From: Actinomycetes bacterium | Lineage (GTDB): Bacteria > Actinomycetota > Actinomycetes > Mycobacteriales > Mycobacteriaceae | DNA: 58,579 nucleotides | Direction: 5' to 3' | Assembly (NCBI GenBank): GCA_023461275.1 | Contig: JAEYMI010000098.1 | Location: forward strand, 1-58,579 | Shown: positions 1 through 10,200 of the stretch, piece by piece | How the letters are laid out: each line of letters begins with the position of its first letter | Numbering within the stretch: the first letter of the stretch is position 1 | Program-made: the position numbers and the translations under genes | The notes under the pieces: model-generated | Database searches by the model: none | Seen by the model: only the letters and a program-made list of their open reading frames with translations | What the model was told of the DNA's origin: nothing

Positions 1-32
1 CGACCTTCCGGCACCAGCAGGACGCGGACGAT

Positions 33-89
33 CGAAACCGACGCGGAAGAACCTAACTGGTCCCGAAACCGACGCGGAAGAACCTAACT
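33..89. repeat. 26-bp direct repeat, two copies 31 bp apart
   Basis: The same 26 bases (beginning CGAAACCGACGCGG) occur at 33-58 and 64-89. They lie just downstream of the stop codon of the minus-strand lipoprotein gene and at the left edge of the window, so any gene they belong to is cut off. I see no ORF, hairpin or known element in 1-136. Confidence 0.8.
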
Positions 90-136
90 AGTGCCCGTGC
101 CGGTGCCGCGCCGGTCCGGGTAAACGACGATCCTGC

Positions 137-559
137 TCAGCCCACCGTCACCACGTAGAACACCGACGCTCCGCCCGCGGCAGCGCCGGTCGTGCGCCCG
201 ACCTGCACCCAGTAGGTCTTGCCGTCCTTGTCCCCGGACAGCACGGCCACTGCCTGGCCGCCGGTGTCGGTGCGTTGCGACTCGGCGAACCCGGCGTCGG
301 TGAGTTTCTTCACCGCCGCGTCGAGGACGTTGCCGCCGTTCTGGGTGCCCTGGACGGTCACGCCCCACCCGTCCTTCGCGTTGCCGTCGGCAGTCAGAAC
401 CGTGCCGTCGACGAGCGGTACCTGCGACGACGGGAAGTCGGACGGCAGTGCGGCACCGGTCGGCGCCGACGTCTGGCCCCCATCGGAACAACCGGCGATG
501 AGCAGCGCCGACACCAACGCCACGCACAGCACACCGCACAACCTGACAAACCTGCGCAT
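137..559 (-). CDS. Small secreted lipoprotein of unknown function
   Basis: 140-residue protein with a classic lipoprotein signal: two arginines at positions 2-3, a hydrophobic stretch, then lipobox L-I-A-G-C with the lipidated cysteine at position 24, followed by a Ser/Gly/Thr-rich spacer. The mature part (about 115 residues) is rich in Gly, Ala and Val, with no catalytic motif I recognise. It is expected to be anchored to the outer face of the cytoplasmic membrane. It is divergent from the Mrp antiporter operon, sharing the roughly 105-bp gap 560-665, so the two may be expressed from back-to-back promoters. The frame on the opposite strand is a shadow. Function unknown. Confidence 0.8.
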   Translation of the reverse strand: MRRFVRLCGVLCVALVSALLIAGCSDGGQTSAPTGAALPSDFPSSQVPLVDGTVLTADGNAKDGWGVTVQGTQNGGNVLDAAVKKLTDAGFAESQRTDTGGQAVAVLSGDKDGKTYWVQVGRTTGAAAGGASVFYVVTVG

Positions 560-665
560 GGCAGCAACGGTAAGGTAGACAACGCGGCCTCGGCCGGTGA
601 CACCCCGGTCTCACCGCCACCCGAGCCGTGACACCCCGCCCGAAGAAGAAAGACGGAGTGCCCTT

Positions 666-3614
666 GTGATCTCTGTGTTGGCTGCGCTCGCCTTATGCGC
701 TCTCGTAGCTCCAGCAGTGATCGGTTGGTTGGGTACCCGTGGCTTCTACGTGTGCGCATTGGCGCCACTGGCCGCGCTGATCTGGCTCATCCTGAACTGG
801 CCGAAGGCCGGCTCCCCACCTGTCACCGAGACGGTGCGCTGGGTACCGGGTCTGCAGATGGACATCGTGACCCGGCTGGACACCCTGGCCGCGATCCTGT
901 CGGTACTGATCCTCGGCGTCGGCGCCCTGGTGCTCTGCTATTGCGCGCATTACTTCGACGACGCGCGGCCGCGTGTCGCGGTCTTCGGCGGCGAGATGGT
1001 CGCTTTCGCCGCGGCCATGTTCGGGCTGGTGATCAGCGACAACATGCTGGTCCTCTACGTGTTCTGGGAGCTCACCACGGTGCTCTCGTTCATGCTGGTG
1101 GGCTTCTACCGGATCCGCGCCACCTCACGTCGAGCCGCCACCCAGGCACTGCTGGTCACCACCTTCGGTGGCCTGGCGATGCTGGTCGGCATCATCATGC
1201 TGGGCGAACGCACGGGTAGCTATCTCCTCTCGGACCTGATCGCGAACCCACCGTCGTCCGGGGTCTACGTCGACACCGCGGTGGTGCTACTGCTGATCGG
1301 CGCACTCAGCAAGTCGGCCATCGTGCCGTTCCACTTCTGGCTGCCGGGCGCGATGGCCGCCCCCACCCCGGTCAGCGCCTACCTGCACGCCGCGGCGATG
1401 GTGAAGGCCGGCATCTACCTCATCGCACGACTCTCGCCGGCCTTCTCGACGACGCCGAGCTGGCACATCTCCGTCGTCGCACTCGGGTCGGCGACGATGA
1501 TCATCGGCGGTTGGCGATCACTGCGGGAACTCGACCTCAAACTCATCCTGGCCTTCGGCACCGTCTCGCAGCTCGGGTTCCTGGCCGTGCTGATGGGTAT
1601 CGGTGACGCCAACGTCGCGATGGCCGGGCTCGCGATGCTGGTCGCGCACGCGATGTTCAAGGCATCGCTGTTCATGGTGGTCGGCATCATCGACCACTCG
1701 ACCGGCACCCGCGACGTCCGCAAACTGGCGCGCCTCGGACACCGGTTGCCGGTACTGGCCGCGGTCGCCGCGGTGGCCGGCGCGAGTATGGCCGGGCTGC
1801 CGTTCACCATGGGCTTCGTCGGCAAGGAGACGGCCTTCGGGTCGGTGTGGGATACCGGCTCCTACTCGCCGTTCACCGCGCACACCATCGACATCGTCCT
1901 GCTGATCGGTTCGGTCATCACCTTCGCCTACACCTGCCGGTTCCTGTGGGGCGCCTTCGGCCGCAAGGTGCGCACCGAACCGTCACCCGCAGTAGCCAAG
2001 ATGCATCCACCGTCGGCGATGTTCATGTTCTCGCCGGTCGTGCTGGCCATCGCCGGAGTGGTGTCGTCGTTTGTGGCCAAGCCGATCGGTGACCTGTTCG
2101 AGCCGTACGCAAAGACCCTGCCGGCCTACGGCCACGAGATCGAATACCTGTCCATGTGGCACGGATTCGGTCTGCCCGTGGTGTTCTCGATCATCGTCAT
2201 CGTCGCCGGTTCGGCACTGTTCCTGATCATCCGCGCGTTGCGGTTCCGGCTGTTCCGGTACCGCCCGCTGCTCAACGCCGACCGCATGTACGACGCCACG
2301 CTGCGCGGCGCGGACACCCTCTCGCTCATGCTGACCCGCAACACCCAGCGCGGTTCGCTGCCGATCACCCAGGGCGTGATCCTGGGCACCGCGATCATCC
2401 TACCGGTCGCGGTATTGCTGCTGGGTTCCCGTAATCGGTTGGAGCTCAACGGTTTCGATTCGGCCAACCAGCTGGTGATCGGCGGCATCATGATCGCCTG
2501 CGCCATCGCCGCCACGATTCTGCGTAACCGGCTGGCCGCCACCCTGATCGTCGGGGTGACCGGATACGGGTGCGGCATGCTGTTCGCCCTGTACGGCGCA
2601 CCCGACCTCGCGCTGACCCAGTTCCTGGTGGAGACGCTGACCCTGGTGATCTTCGTGCTGGTGCTGCGCAAGCTGCCGGCCGAACCCGAACCCCGGCACG
2701 CCACCGGCTTCAAGGCGCTGCGCGCGACGGTCGCGATCGCCTTCGGCGGCATGCTGATGCTGATCGGATTGTTCGCCGCCGCAGCACGTTCCACCGAACC
2801 TGTCCAGGTCGACATCCCGTCGGCGGCCTACACCTTCGGCCACGGCGCCAACGCGGTCAACGTGCTGCTCGTCGACATCCGCGCCTGGGACACCCTCGGC
2901 GAGGTGTCGGTGCTGATCGCGGCCGCGACCGGCGTGGCGTCGATGGTGTTCCGCAACCGACGCTTCGGTGCGGTGCCGCGGGTGGCCGACGCCGAAAAGC
3001 TCTACGGCGGCAACGGATTCAGCGGTAACGGTGCGGGCGGCAACGGGAGTTCCGGCGGCAACGATGACGACGATCCGATCCCACCGGACCGCACAACATG
3101 GTTGCTGGGCAGCGGTTTCCGCGATCCGCGCCATCGGTCGATGGTGCTCGAGGCCACCACCCGGCTGATCTTCCCGACCATGGTGGTGCTGTCGATCTAC
3201 TTCTTCTTCGCCGGCCACAACGCCCCCGGCGGCGGCTTCGCCGGTGGCCTGACCATGGGCCTGGCGCTGGTGCTGCGCTACCTGGCCGGCGGCCGGTACG
3301 AGCTCGGCGAGGCGCTGCCGATCGAGCCGGGCCGCATCCTCGGTGCCGGCCTTGCCATCTCGGCGCTCACCGCGGTGGGCTCGATGCTGCTGGGCGCGCC
3401 GGCGCTGTCCTCTGCGGTCATCGAATTCGACGTCCCGGTGCTCGGCCACATCAAACTGGTGACCGCACTGTTCTTCGACGCCGGCATCTACCTCATCGTC
3501 GTCGGCCTCGTGCTCGACGTGCTGCGCAGCCTCGGGGCGCGCCTCGACGTCGAGGTCTCCGACGCCGACAACCAGCCCACCCGAGCCCCCTCGGCCGGGG
3601 AGGCGATCCGATGA
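666..3614 (+). CDS. mrpA: Na+/H+ antiporter subunit A with fused B domain (MrpAB)
   Basis: Largest subunit of the Mrp/Mnh multisubunit cation/proton antiporter in the cytoplasmic membrane, related to complex I proton-pumping subunits. From GTG 666 it is 982 residues. An in-frame GTG at 597 is possible, but the GGAG at 655-658 sits 7 bases before 666, and starting there puts the first membrane helix at the N-terminus as in the family. Proton-path residues are visible: Glu135 in FWELT and Lys216 in LSKSAIVPFHFW. After about 780 residues of helices comes a Gly/Asn/Asp-rich linker, then an MnhB-type domain with FFFAGHNAPGGGFAGG. No separate mrpB exists, so B is fused to A. First gene of a six-gene operon; its stop overlaps mrpC (ATGA). 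Confidence 0.95.
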   Translation: MISVLAALALCALVAPAVIGWLGTRGFYVCALAPLAALIWLILNWPKAGSPPVTETVRWVPGLQMDIVTRLDTLAAILSVLILGVGALVLCYCAHYFDDARPRVAVFGGEMVAFAAAMFGLVISDNMLVLYVFWELTTVLSFMLVGFYRIRATSRRAATQALLVTTFGGLAMLVGIIMLGERTGSYLLSDLIANPPSSGVYVDTAVVLLLIGALSKSAIVPFHFWLPGAMAAPTPVSAYLHAAAMVKAGIYLIARLSPAFSTTPSWHISVVALGSATMIIGGWRSLRELDLKLILAFGTVSQLGFLAVLMGIGDANVAMAGLAMLVAHAMFKASLFMVVGIIDHSTGTRDVRKLARLGHRLPVLAAVAAVAGASMAGLPFTMGFVGKETAFGSVWDTGSYSPFTAHTIDIVLLIGSVITFAYTCRFLWGAFGRKVRTEPSPAVAKMHPPSAMFMFSPVVLAIAGVVSSFVAKPIGDLFEPYAKTLPAYGHEIEYLSMWHGFGLPVVFSIIVIVAGSALFLIIRALRFRLFRYRPLLNADRMYDATLRGADTLSLMLTRNTQRGSLPITQGVILGTAIILPVAVLLLGSRNRLELNGFDSANQLVIGGIMIACAIAATILRNRLAATLIVGVTGYGCGMLFALYGAPDLALTQFLVETLTLVIFVLVLRKLPAEPEPRHATGFKALRATVAIAFGGMLMLIGLFAAAARSTEPVQVDIPSAAYTFGHGANAVNVLLVDIRAWDTLGEVSVLIAAATGVASMVFRNRRFGAVPRVADAEKLYGGNGFSGNGAGGNGSSGGNDDDDPIPPDRTTWLLGSGFRDPRHRSMVLEATTRLIFPTMVVLSIYFFFAGHNAPGGGFAGGLTMGLALVLRYLAGGRYELGEALPIEPGRILGAGLAISALTAVGSMLLGAPALSSAVIEFDVPVLGHIKLVTALFFDAGIYLIVVGLVLDVLRSLGARLDVEVSDADNQPTRAPSAGEAIR

Positions 3615-4222
3615 GCGTCAACTTCGGCCTGCTGATCGTCGTCGGCGTCCTGGCCGCGACCGGTGCGTACCTGCTGATGGAACGCAGCCTGGTCCGCATG
3701 TTGTTCGGATTGCTGTTGGTGGGCAACGGAATCAACCTGCTGATCCTGCTGGTGTCCGGCGGCATGGGTAACCCGCCGATCATGGGCCGGTCGTCGGAGA
3801 ACCGTGCCGCCGACGCCGACCCGCTCGCCCAGGCGATGGTGCTGACCGCGATCGTCATCACCATGGGCGTCGCGGCGTTCATCCTCTCGCTGGTCTACCG
3901 GCTGTTCGTGATCAACCGCGACGACGATGACGTCGAGGACGACACCGAGGACGTCAAGATCCTCACCGGATCGCTGCAGGACGCACCCGACCGCGACCGC
4001 AGCGACGATCCGGTCACCCTCGCCGACACCACTGCCGGCGACTTCTTCGACGACGAAGGGAACCCGCTGACCCCCGAGGAGTACGCCGCCCGGCACGAAA
4101 CGGTGATCGAAACCGACCTGATGCCCGACGACGATGATTCCGACGTCATCGATGAGACCGGCAGCGACCAGACCAGCAGCGACGAAACCCGCGTCGGCGA
4201 CACGGGCGGTGAGAGCCGATGA
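3611..4222 (+). CDS. mrpC: Na+/H+ antiporter subunit C (MrpC) with long acidic tail
   Basis: NuoK-like subunit of the Mrp antiporter. Residues 1 to about 105 hold three membrane helices with the family pattern GAYLLMERSLVRMLFGLLLVGNGINLL and PLAQAMVLTAIVITMGVAAF. The protein is 203 residues; MrpC is usually about 110-150. The extra 80-90 residues are a cytosolic tail very rich in Asp and Glu. ATG 3611 overlaps the mrpA stop, and its own stop overlaps the mrpD start, indicating translational coupling. The tail could be a cation-sensing or assembly extension, which is inference. Confidence 0.93.
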   Translation: MSVNFGLLIVVGVLAATGAYLLMERSLVRMLFGLLLVGNGINLLILLVSGGMGNPPIMGRSSENRAADADPLAQAMVLTAIVITMGVAAFILSLVYRLFVINRDDDDVEDDTEDVKILTGSLQDAPDRDRSDDPVTLADTTAGDFFDDEGNPLTPEEYAARHETVIETDLMPDDDDSDVIDETGSDQTSSDETRVGDTGGESR

Positions 4223-5832
4223 CCCCGCAGAGCTCGTGGATTCCGGTGCTCATCACGATGCCGACCCTGGTGCCGATGGTGGCGGCCGCGTTCACCCTGT
4301 TGCTGGGCCGCAATCCGCGTTTCCAGCGCGCGGTGACGGTGCTGGCGATCGTGCTGGCGTTCAGCGCGTCGTGCATCATGCTCTACCTGACCAACCGGCA
4401 CGGCACCTACGCGGTGGCCATCGGCGGCTGGGATGACAAGGGATTCGCCAACGGCCCGTTGGGTATCACGCTGGTGGTCGACCAGTTGGCGTCGTTGATG
4501 CTGGTGGTATCTACCGCGGTACTGCTGTGCGTGGTCCTCTACGCGATCGGTCAGGGTATCCGCGACGGCACCACCCAGCAGCCGGTCTCGATCTTCCTGC
4601 CCACCTACCTGATCCTGTGCGCCGGAGTGTGCAACGCCTTCCTGGCCGGCGACCTGTTCAACCTGTTCGTCTCCTTCGAGGTGTTGCTGGCGTCGAGCTT
4701 CGTGTTGCTCACCCTGGGCGCCTCGGCCGACCGGGTGCGCGCGGGTGCCTCGTACGTGATGGTCTCGATGGTCTCGTCGCTGATCTTCTTGGCCGGCATC
4801 GCCTTCGCGTACGCGACCACCGGCACCCTGAATCTCGCCGAGATGGCGGTTCGCCTCGACGACGTCCCCGAGGGCACGCGCAACGCGTTGTTCGCAGTGC
4901 TGCTGGTGGCCTTCGGCATCAAGGCGGCGGTGTTCCCGCTGTCGACGTGGCTGCCCGACTCCTACCCCACCGCGCCGGCCCCGGTCACCGCGGTCTTCGC
5001 CGGTTTGCTCACCAAAGTCGGTGTGTACGCGATCATCCGGGCGCACACCCTGCTCTTCCCGGGCGGCACCCTCGATCGGGTCCTGCTCGTCGCGGGTCTG
5101 CTGACGATGCTGGTCGGTATCTTCGGTGCCATCGCCCAGTCCGACATCAAACGACTGCTCTCGTTCACCCTGGTCAGCCACATCGGCTACATGGTCTTCG
5201 GCATCGCGCTGTCGTCGGTGATCGGGTTGTCGGCCGCGATCTACTATGTGGCGCACCACATTCTGGTGCAGACCACGTTGTTCCTGGTGGTCGGCTTGAT
5301 CGAGCGGCAGGCCGGTTCGGCCTCCCTCCGACGACTCGGCGGGCTCATCGCGAGCCCGGTGCTGGCCGCCCTGTTCATCATCCCGGCCCTCAATCTCGGT
5401 GGCATACCGCCGTTTTCGGGTTTCATCGGCAAGGTCGCACTCCTGCAGGCCGGCACCGAGGACGGCTCGGTACTGGCCTGGATTCTGGTCGCCGGTTCGG
5501 TGATCACCAGCCTGCTGACGCTGTACGTGATGGCCCGGGTGTGGACCAAGGCCTTCTGGCGACCCCGCGCCGACGCTCCCGAGGGCGACGTCTCCGACGC
5601 CGGACCGTCGGCGCTGATCGACGAGAGCACCGCTGATATCGCCCACGAAGAACGCGCCGACGTCGGCCGGATGCCGTTCGGCATGGTCTTCCCGACCGCG
5701 GTGATGGTGGCCGCCGGTCTGGCCCTGACGATTTGGGCCGGCCCGATCATCGGCTTCACCGACCGCGCCGCCCACGACATCACCGACCGCAACGTGTACA
5801 TCTCAACGGTGCTGGGCGGTGAGACCCGATGA
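4219..5832 (+). CDS. mrpD: Na+/H+ antiporter subunit D (MrpD)
   Basis: 537-residue membrane subunit homologous to complex I NuoM/NuoN, expected to form one proton half-channel of the Mrp complex. Conserved charged residues are present: Glu154 in the FVSFEVLLASSF helix and Lys235 in FGIKAAVFPLSTWLPDSYP, followed by TAPAPVTAVFAGLLTKVGVY. A second buried lysine lies in the SDIKRLLSFTLVSHIGYM helix. Start and stop both overlap their neighbours by ATGA. The length is slightly over the family norm because of an acidic loop near residues 450-480. Confidence 0.95.
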   Translation: MTPQSSWIPVLITMPTLVPMVAAAFTLLLGRNPRFQRAVTVLAIVLAFSASCIMLYLTNRHGTYAVAIGGWDDKGFANGPLGITLVVDQLASLMLVVSTAVLLCVVLYAIGQGIRDGTTQQPVSIFLPTYLILCAGVCNAFLAGDLFNLFVSFEVLLASSFVLLTLGASADRVRAGASYVMVSMVSSLIFLAGIAFAYATTGTLNLAEMAVRLDDVPEGTRNALFAVLLVAFGIKAAVFPLSTWLPDSYPTAPAPVTAVFAGLLTKVGVYAIIRAHTLLFPGGTLDRVLLVAGLLTMLVGIFGAIAQSDIKRLLSFTLVSHIGYMVFGIALSSVIGLSAAIYYVAHHILVQTTLFLVVGLIERQAGSASLRRLGGLIASPVLAALFIIPALNLGGIPPFSGFIGKVALLQAGTEDGSVLAWILVAGSVITSLLTLYVMARVWTKAFWRPRADAPEGDVSDAGPSALIDESTADIAHEERADVGRMPFGMVFPTAVMVAAGLALTIWAGPIIGFTDRAAHDITDRNVYISTVLGGETR

Positions 5833-6566
5833 CCGAGCCGGTGCAGCCCAAGGGACCCGTGCGGTCGTTCATCGTCAACGCGTGGCGCGTGTCGCTGCTG
5901 TTCATCTTCTGGAACACCGTCGGAGCCTTGGTGTGGGTGCGTGAGCACATCCGGCTGCCGCGCTGGCTGGGCAGCGATTCCCGTGAGGTGGCCGTCCGCG
6001 TCTGGACGCTGGCCTGGCTGACCGCGGTCTGGGTCCTGTTGTGGGGCACCCTGTCCTGGGCCAACGTGATCGCCGGGCTGGTGCTGGCCATCGCGATCGT
6101 CACGTTGCTGCCGCTGCCGCGGGTACCGGTCGAGGGTCGTATTCACCCGCTGACCGTCGCGGGCCTTCTCGGGCGGCTGGTGGTGGAGTTCTTCACCTCC
6201 AGCGCGCAGGTGGCGTGGATGGCCATCCGGCCCGGGCGGCCGCCGATGGGCGCGGTGATGCGGGTGCGGGTGGCCATCAAATCCGACATGGTGCTGACGC
6301 TGGCGGTGGACTATCTGAACCTGGTGCCCGGCACCATGGTGCTCGAGATCGACCATCGTCGACGCCTGCTCTACGTGCACGTCTTCGACGTTCGAACCGA
6401 GAAGCAGGTCAAGGCATTTCACCGGCAGATCGCCCGGGTCGAACGCGGCTTCATCCGCGCGTTCGAGCGGGAGAGCGAATGGCATCCCAGCCCGTATCAC
6501 GGCATCGACGAGGAGTACCGCAGCCGCTTCTCGGATACGGCTACCGAAGAAAGGGGCCGGCCATGA
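5829..6566 (+). CDS. mrpE: Na+/H+ antiporter subunit E (MrpE)
   Basis: Subunit E of the Mrp complex, required for assembly and activity of the antiporter in characterised systems. It is 245 residues, about 75 longer than typical MrpE; the excess is an N-terminal region (about 1-50) and a C-terminal charged stretch. The recognisable core contains the helix WVLLWGTLSWANVIAGLVLA and the conserved cytosolic segment LTLAVDYLNLVPGTMVLEID followed by LYVHVFDV. It overlaps mrpD at its start and mrpF at its stop (ATGA). Confidence 0.93.
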   Translation: MTEPVQPKGPVRSFIVNAWRVSLLFIFWNTVGALVWVREHIRLPRWLGSDSREVAVRVWTLAWLTAVWVLLWGTLSWANVIAGLVLAIAIVTLLPLPRVPVEGRIHPLTVAGLLGRLVVEFFTSSAQVAWMAIRPGRPPMGAVMRVRVAIKSDMVLTLAVDYLNLVPGTMVLEIDHRRRLLYVHVFDVRTEKQVKAFHRQIARVERGFIRAFERESEWHPSPYHGIDEEYRSRFSDTATEERGRP

Positions 6567-6826
6567 CCATCGTGTGGACCATCGTGAGCGTGTTCATCCT
6601 GCTCGCCGCGATCCTGACCACCTTCCAGTTGCTACGCGGACCGGGCTCGCTGGATCGGCTGGTCTCGCTGGACACCCTGATCGCGCTCTGCATGTGCGGG
6701 CTCGGTGCGTGGGCCGCCTACAGCCGCGACACCACGGTGGTGCCGGCGATCGTCGCGCTCTCGCTGCTCAGCTTCGTCGGGTCGATCGCGATCGCGCGCT
6801 TCCGGGTCAGGGATGACCAGGCATGA
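6563..6826 (+). CDS. mrpF: Na+/H+ antiporter subunit F (MrpF)
   Basis: 87-residue, three-helix membrane subunit. It carries the family feature of an arginine/aspartate pair between helices 1 and 2 (LLRGPGSLDRLVSLDTLIAL), with conserved Asp residues thought to take part in the ion path. ATG 6563 lies inside the end of mrpE, preceded by AAGGGGCC. The stop overlaps the mrpG start. Length is normal for MrpF. Confidence 0.94.
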   Translation: MTIVWTIVSVFILLAAILTTFQLLRGPGSLDRLVSLDTLIALCMCGLGAWAAYSRDTTVVPAIVALSLLSFVGSIAIARFRVRDDQA

Positions 6827-7155
6827 TCGGCGACATCATCTCCGCGGCCCTGATCCTGCTCGGGGCGACCATGACGTTGACGACGGCGATCGGCCTGGTG
6901 CGCTTTCCGGACACGTTGAGCAGGATGCACGCCGCCACCAAACCTCAGACGTTCGGCCTGCTGCTGATTCTCGTCGGCGCGATGATCCGGTTGGGCAACA
7001 ACGTCGACAACGGGATGCTCGCCTTGGCGTGCCTGTTCGCGCTGATGACCGCACCGGTGATCGCTCACCGCATCGGCCGACTCGTCTACCAGGAACAACG
7101 TGCCCAGGACGGGCTGATGGACCGGGCCGACATGGAGGCGGGCAACCGCGACTGA
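6823..7155 (+). CDS. mrpG: Na+/H+ antiporter subunit G (MrpG)
   Basis: 110-residue small membrane subunit and last gene of the mrp operon. It shows the family pattern TTAIGLVRFPDTLSRMHAAT followed by KPQTFGLLLILVGAMI. Helices are predicted near residues 3-25, 45-62 and 68-88. The start overlaps mrpF (ATGA). It ends 142 bp before the NRPS, a gap with no clear terminator. Confidence 0.94.
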   Translation: MIGDIISAALILLGATMTLTTAIGLVRFPDTLSRMHAATKPQTFGLLLILVGAMIRLGNNVDNGMLALACLFALMTAPVIAHRIGRLVYQEQRAQDGLMDRADMEAGNRD

Positions 7156-7297
7156 GCGCCGCGACCGCCGCACGGCCCGCGCGCGCCGGTAGTGGTCGGG
7201 TGGACCGGGCACCCGCATCGGTCACGGCGCTCCTTACGGTGTGGTAACAATGATTCGTTGAGGTGCGATGGGGACGCACTTGTGGGGGGAGTAATCC

Positions 7298-10200
7298 GTG
7301 GGTGGGGAGCGCACGATTGCGTTGACGGCTGCGCAGCACGCGCTGTGGCTGGCCCAACGAATCGATGACGCATGCCCATATACGGTCGCCCTCTATCTCG
7401 ACGTCGGCGGCCCGCTGGATCGTGAGCGCCTGCGTACGGCGATGAAAATCGCCGGCGCCGAGTCCGGCGTCAACCACGCGCGCATCGTCACCGTCGACGG
7501 CACACCGCACTTCACCATCGACGTCGACGCCACGATCCCGCTCGACGTCGTCGACCTGCTCACCGAACCCGACCCGCAGACGGCCGCCCAGAAGTGGATG
7601 CGGGCCGACTACACCGCACCGGTCGACGTCAACGGCGCTCATCTCTATCACAGCGCACTCCTGCGCATCGCCGACGAGCGTCACCTGCTCTACCTGCGGT
7701 CCCACCACATCGTGCTCGACGGCTACGGCGCGTTCACGATGATCAACCGCATCGCCGAGATCTACTCGTCGGACGAGCCACCGGCCACCACCACGCCGTC
7801 GATCGAGGCGATCGCGCGGATCGCCGAGACCGACCACGCCTACGCCGAGTCGCCGCGCGCGGTACGCGATCTGGAGTACTGGACCGCGCAGATGAGCGGC
7901 TCCGGCGACGTGGCGAGCTGGTCGCTGCAGCCACCCGCGCGCCCGCAGCACCCGACCATCACCGAACTGCCGTGGACCTTCGACGACCCGGACCGTATCG
8001 ACGCCGCGGCGCTGATCGCGGCGATCGCGTTCTATCAGGCACGCGTCACCGATTCCGACGAGACGGTGATCGGGGTGCCGGTATCGGGGCGCACCACCGC
8101 TTTCCTGCGATCGACAGGTGGATCGCTGGCCAACGTGGTCCCGATCAGGGTCCGGATCGGCGGCGAGGACGCCGACACCATCGGCAGCCTGGTTGATCAG
8201 GTCCGCGGGGCGCTGACCGGCGCCCTGCGACACCAGCGGTTCGTGGACTGGGACCGGGTGTTGGGGCCGGGCCGCTCACCCAACGGCGTCTTCTACGGGA
8301 CGCTGGTCAACGTCATGCCGTTCGTCCGCCCGGTACTGCTCGGCGAGGTGGCCGCACCGATCCACGTCCTGACCTCGGGGCCGGTGAACGACCTCTCGGT
8401 AAACTTCTACGCCGGCGACACCGACCATCCGATGCGCATGTCGTTGCAGTGGAATCCGCAGCGCCACAGCGTATCCGAGATCCGACGGCACGGCGATCGA
8501 CTCAGCCGGATCACCACCGCCTTCCTCACCGACGACCACGCCACCCGGCTCGACGACATCGCGGTGCTCGGCACCCTCGAACTCGACGACCTCACGCATC
8601 GTCTCGGCGGGCCGGTCAGTCCGCCGCGCACCCTGCCCGAGCTCATCAGAGCCGCGGTCGCGGCCAACCCGGACGGCCCCGCCCTCGTCGACGGCGATCT
8701 CACGCTCTCCTACCGGCAGCTCGACGCCCTGTCCGACCGGCTCGCACGCCGGCTCGCTGAGCGCGGCGCCAAGCCGGAAACCGCTGTTGCCGTGGCCATT
8801 CCGCGGTCCGCACAGTTACTCATCACCCTGTGGGCGGTCGCCAAGACCGGCGCCGCCTACGTGCCGATCGACCCGAGCCATCCGCTCGACCGGACCGACT
8901 TCATCCTCACCCAGACGTCGGCGGCATTCGGCGTGGCCGCAGCCGAGATGGTCGGCACCCTGCCGCGGCGCGGGTTCTGGATCACCACTGACGGTGTCAC
9001 TCAGTCGGATTCGGATTCCGCCGCCGACCGCCCCGGCGACGATGACGACTCGTCGATCGGATCGGTCAGCGTCGATCCCCGGACCGCCGCCTACATCATC
9101 TACACCTCCGGCTCCACCGGCCGGCCCAAGGGTGTGGTCGTCTCGCACACCGGACTGTCCGGGTTCATCGACGGTCACCGGGCCCGCGCCACCTCCCGCG
9201 CGGAGCGTCGGGTGCTCGCGGTCAGCGCCCCGACCTTCGACGCGTCGATCGCCGAAGTGCTGCTGGCCCTTGCCTTTTCCGCGCCGCTGACGATAGCCCC
9301 GCCGGAGGTCTACGCCGCCGACGAGCTCGCCGCGCTGATCCGCGACACCGGGGTCACGCACGCCTTCCTGACCCCGCGCGTCCTGGCGTCGATGCAGCCC
9401 GCGGCCGTCCCCGGACTCTCGACGGTGATGAGCGTCGGCGACACCTGCAGTCCGCGTCTGGTCGCCGAGTGGTCGCCGGGACGTTCCTTCGTCAACGATT
9501 ATGGCCCCACCGAGACCACGATCTGGGCGTCGGGCACGCCGCCCCTGCGCCCGCACGCGCAGGTCTCCATCGGTCGGCCGGTACCGGGATTGCGTGCCAC
9601 CGTGCTGGATTCGCGTCTGCGGCCGGTCGGCGTCGGGATCGTGGGCGAGCTGTACCTGTCGGGGCCGCAGCTGGCGCGCGGCTACTGCGGCCGACCCGAC
9701 CTCACCGCCGAACGCTTCGTCGCCGACCCGTTCGGCGCACCCGGCGAGCGCATGTACCGCACCGGCGACCTGGTGCACTGGACGTCCAACGGCGAGTTGG
9801 TCCATCGGGGCCGCAGCGATTTCCAGGTCAAGATCCGCGGGCAACGCATCGAACCGGGCGACGTCGAATCGGTGCTGCTCGGACGTCGCGAGATCACCGC
9901 GGCGGTCGTGGTCCGCAGCAGCGACGACGCCGGCGAACGGCTCATCGCCTATGTGACCGCGCACGATCCGGGGACCGTCGACGTCGACGCTGTACTGGCC
10001 GATGTGGCCGACCGGCTGCCGGATGTGATGGTGCCCGCCCAAATCGTGGTGCTCGACGCGCTGCCGCTGGGCACGTCGGGCAAACTCGATCGGTCGGCGC
10101 TGCCCGCGCCGCTGCCGCGCACGCCGCGGCACGCCACACCGACCGACCCGATCGAATCGGTGATCGCCGACGCGGTGGCCCGGGTGGTCGGTACCGATCG

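Noticed and set aside
3895..5775. Long open frame of 626 codons opposite mrpC/mrpD
   Set aside because: It is antisense to strongly conserved antiporter genes and has the biased composition (Arg, Gln, His, Gly) of a high-GC shadow frame.
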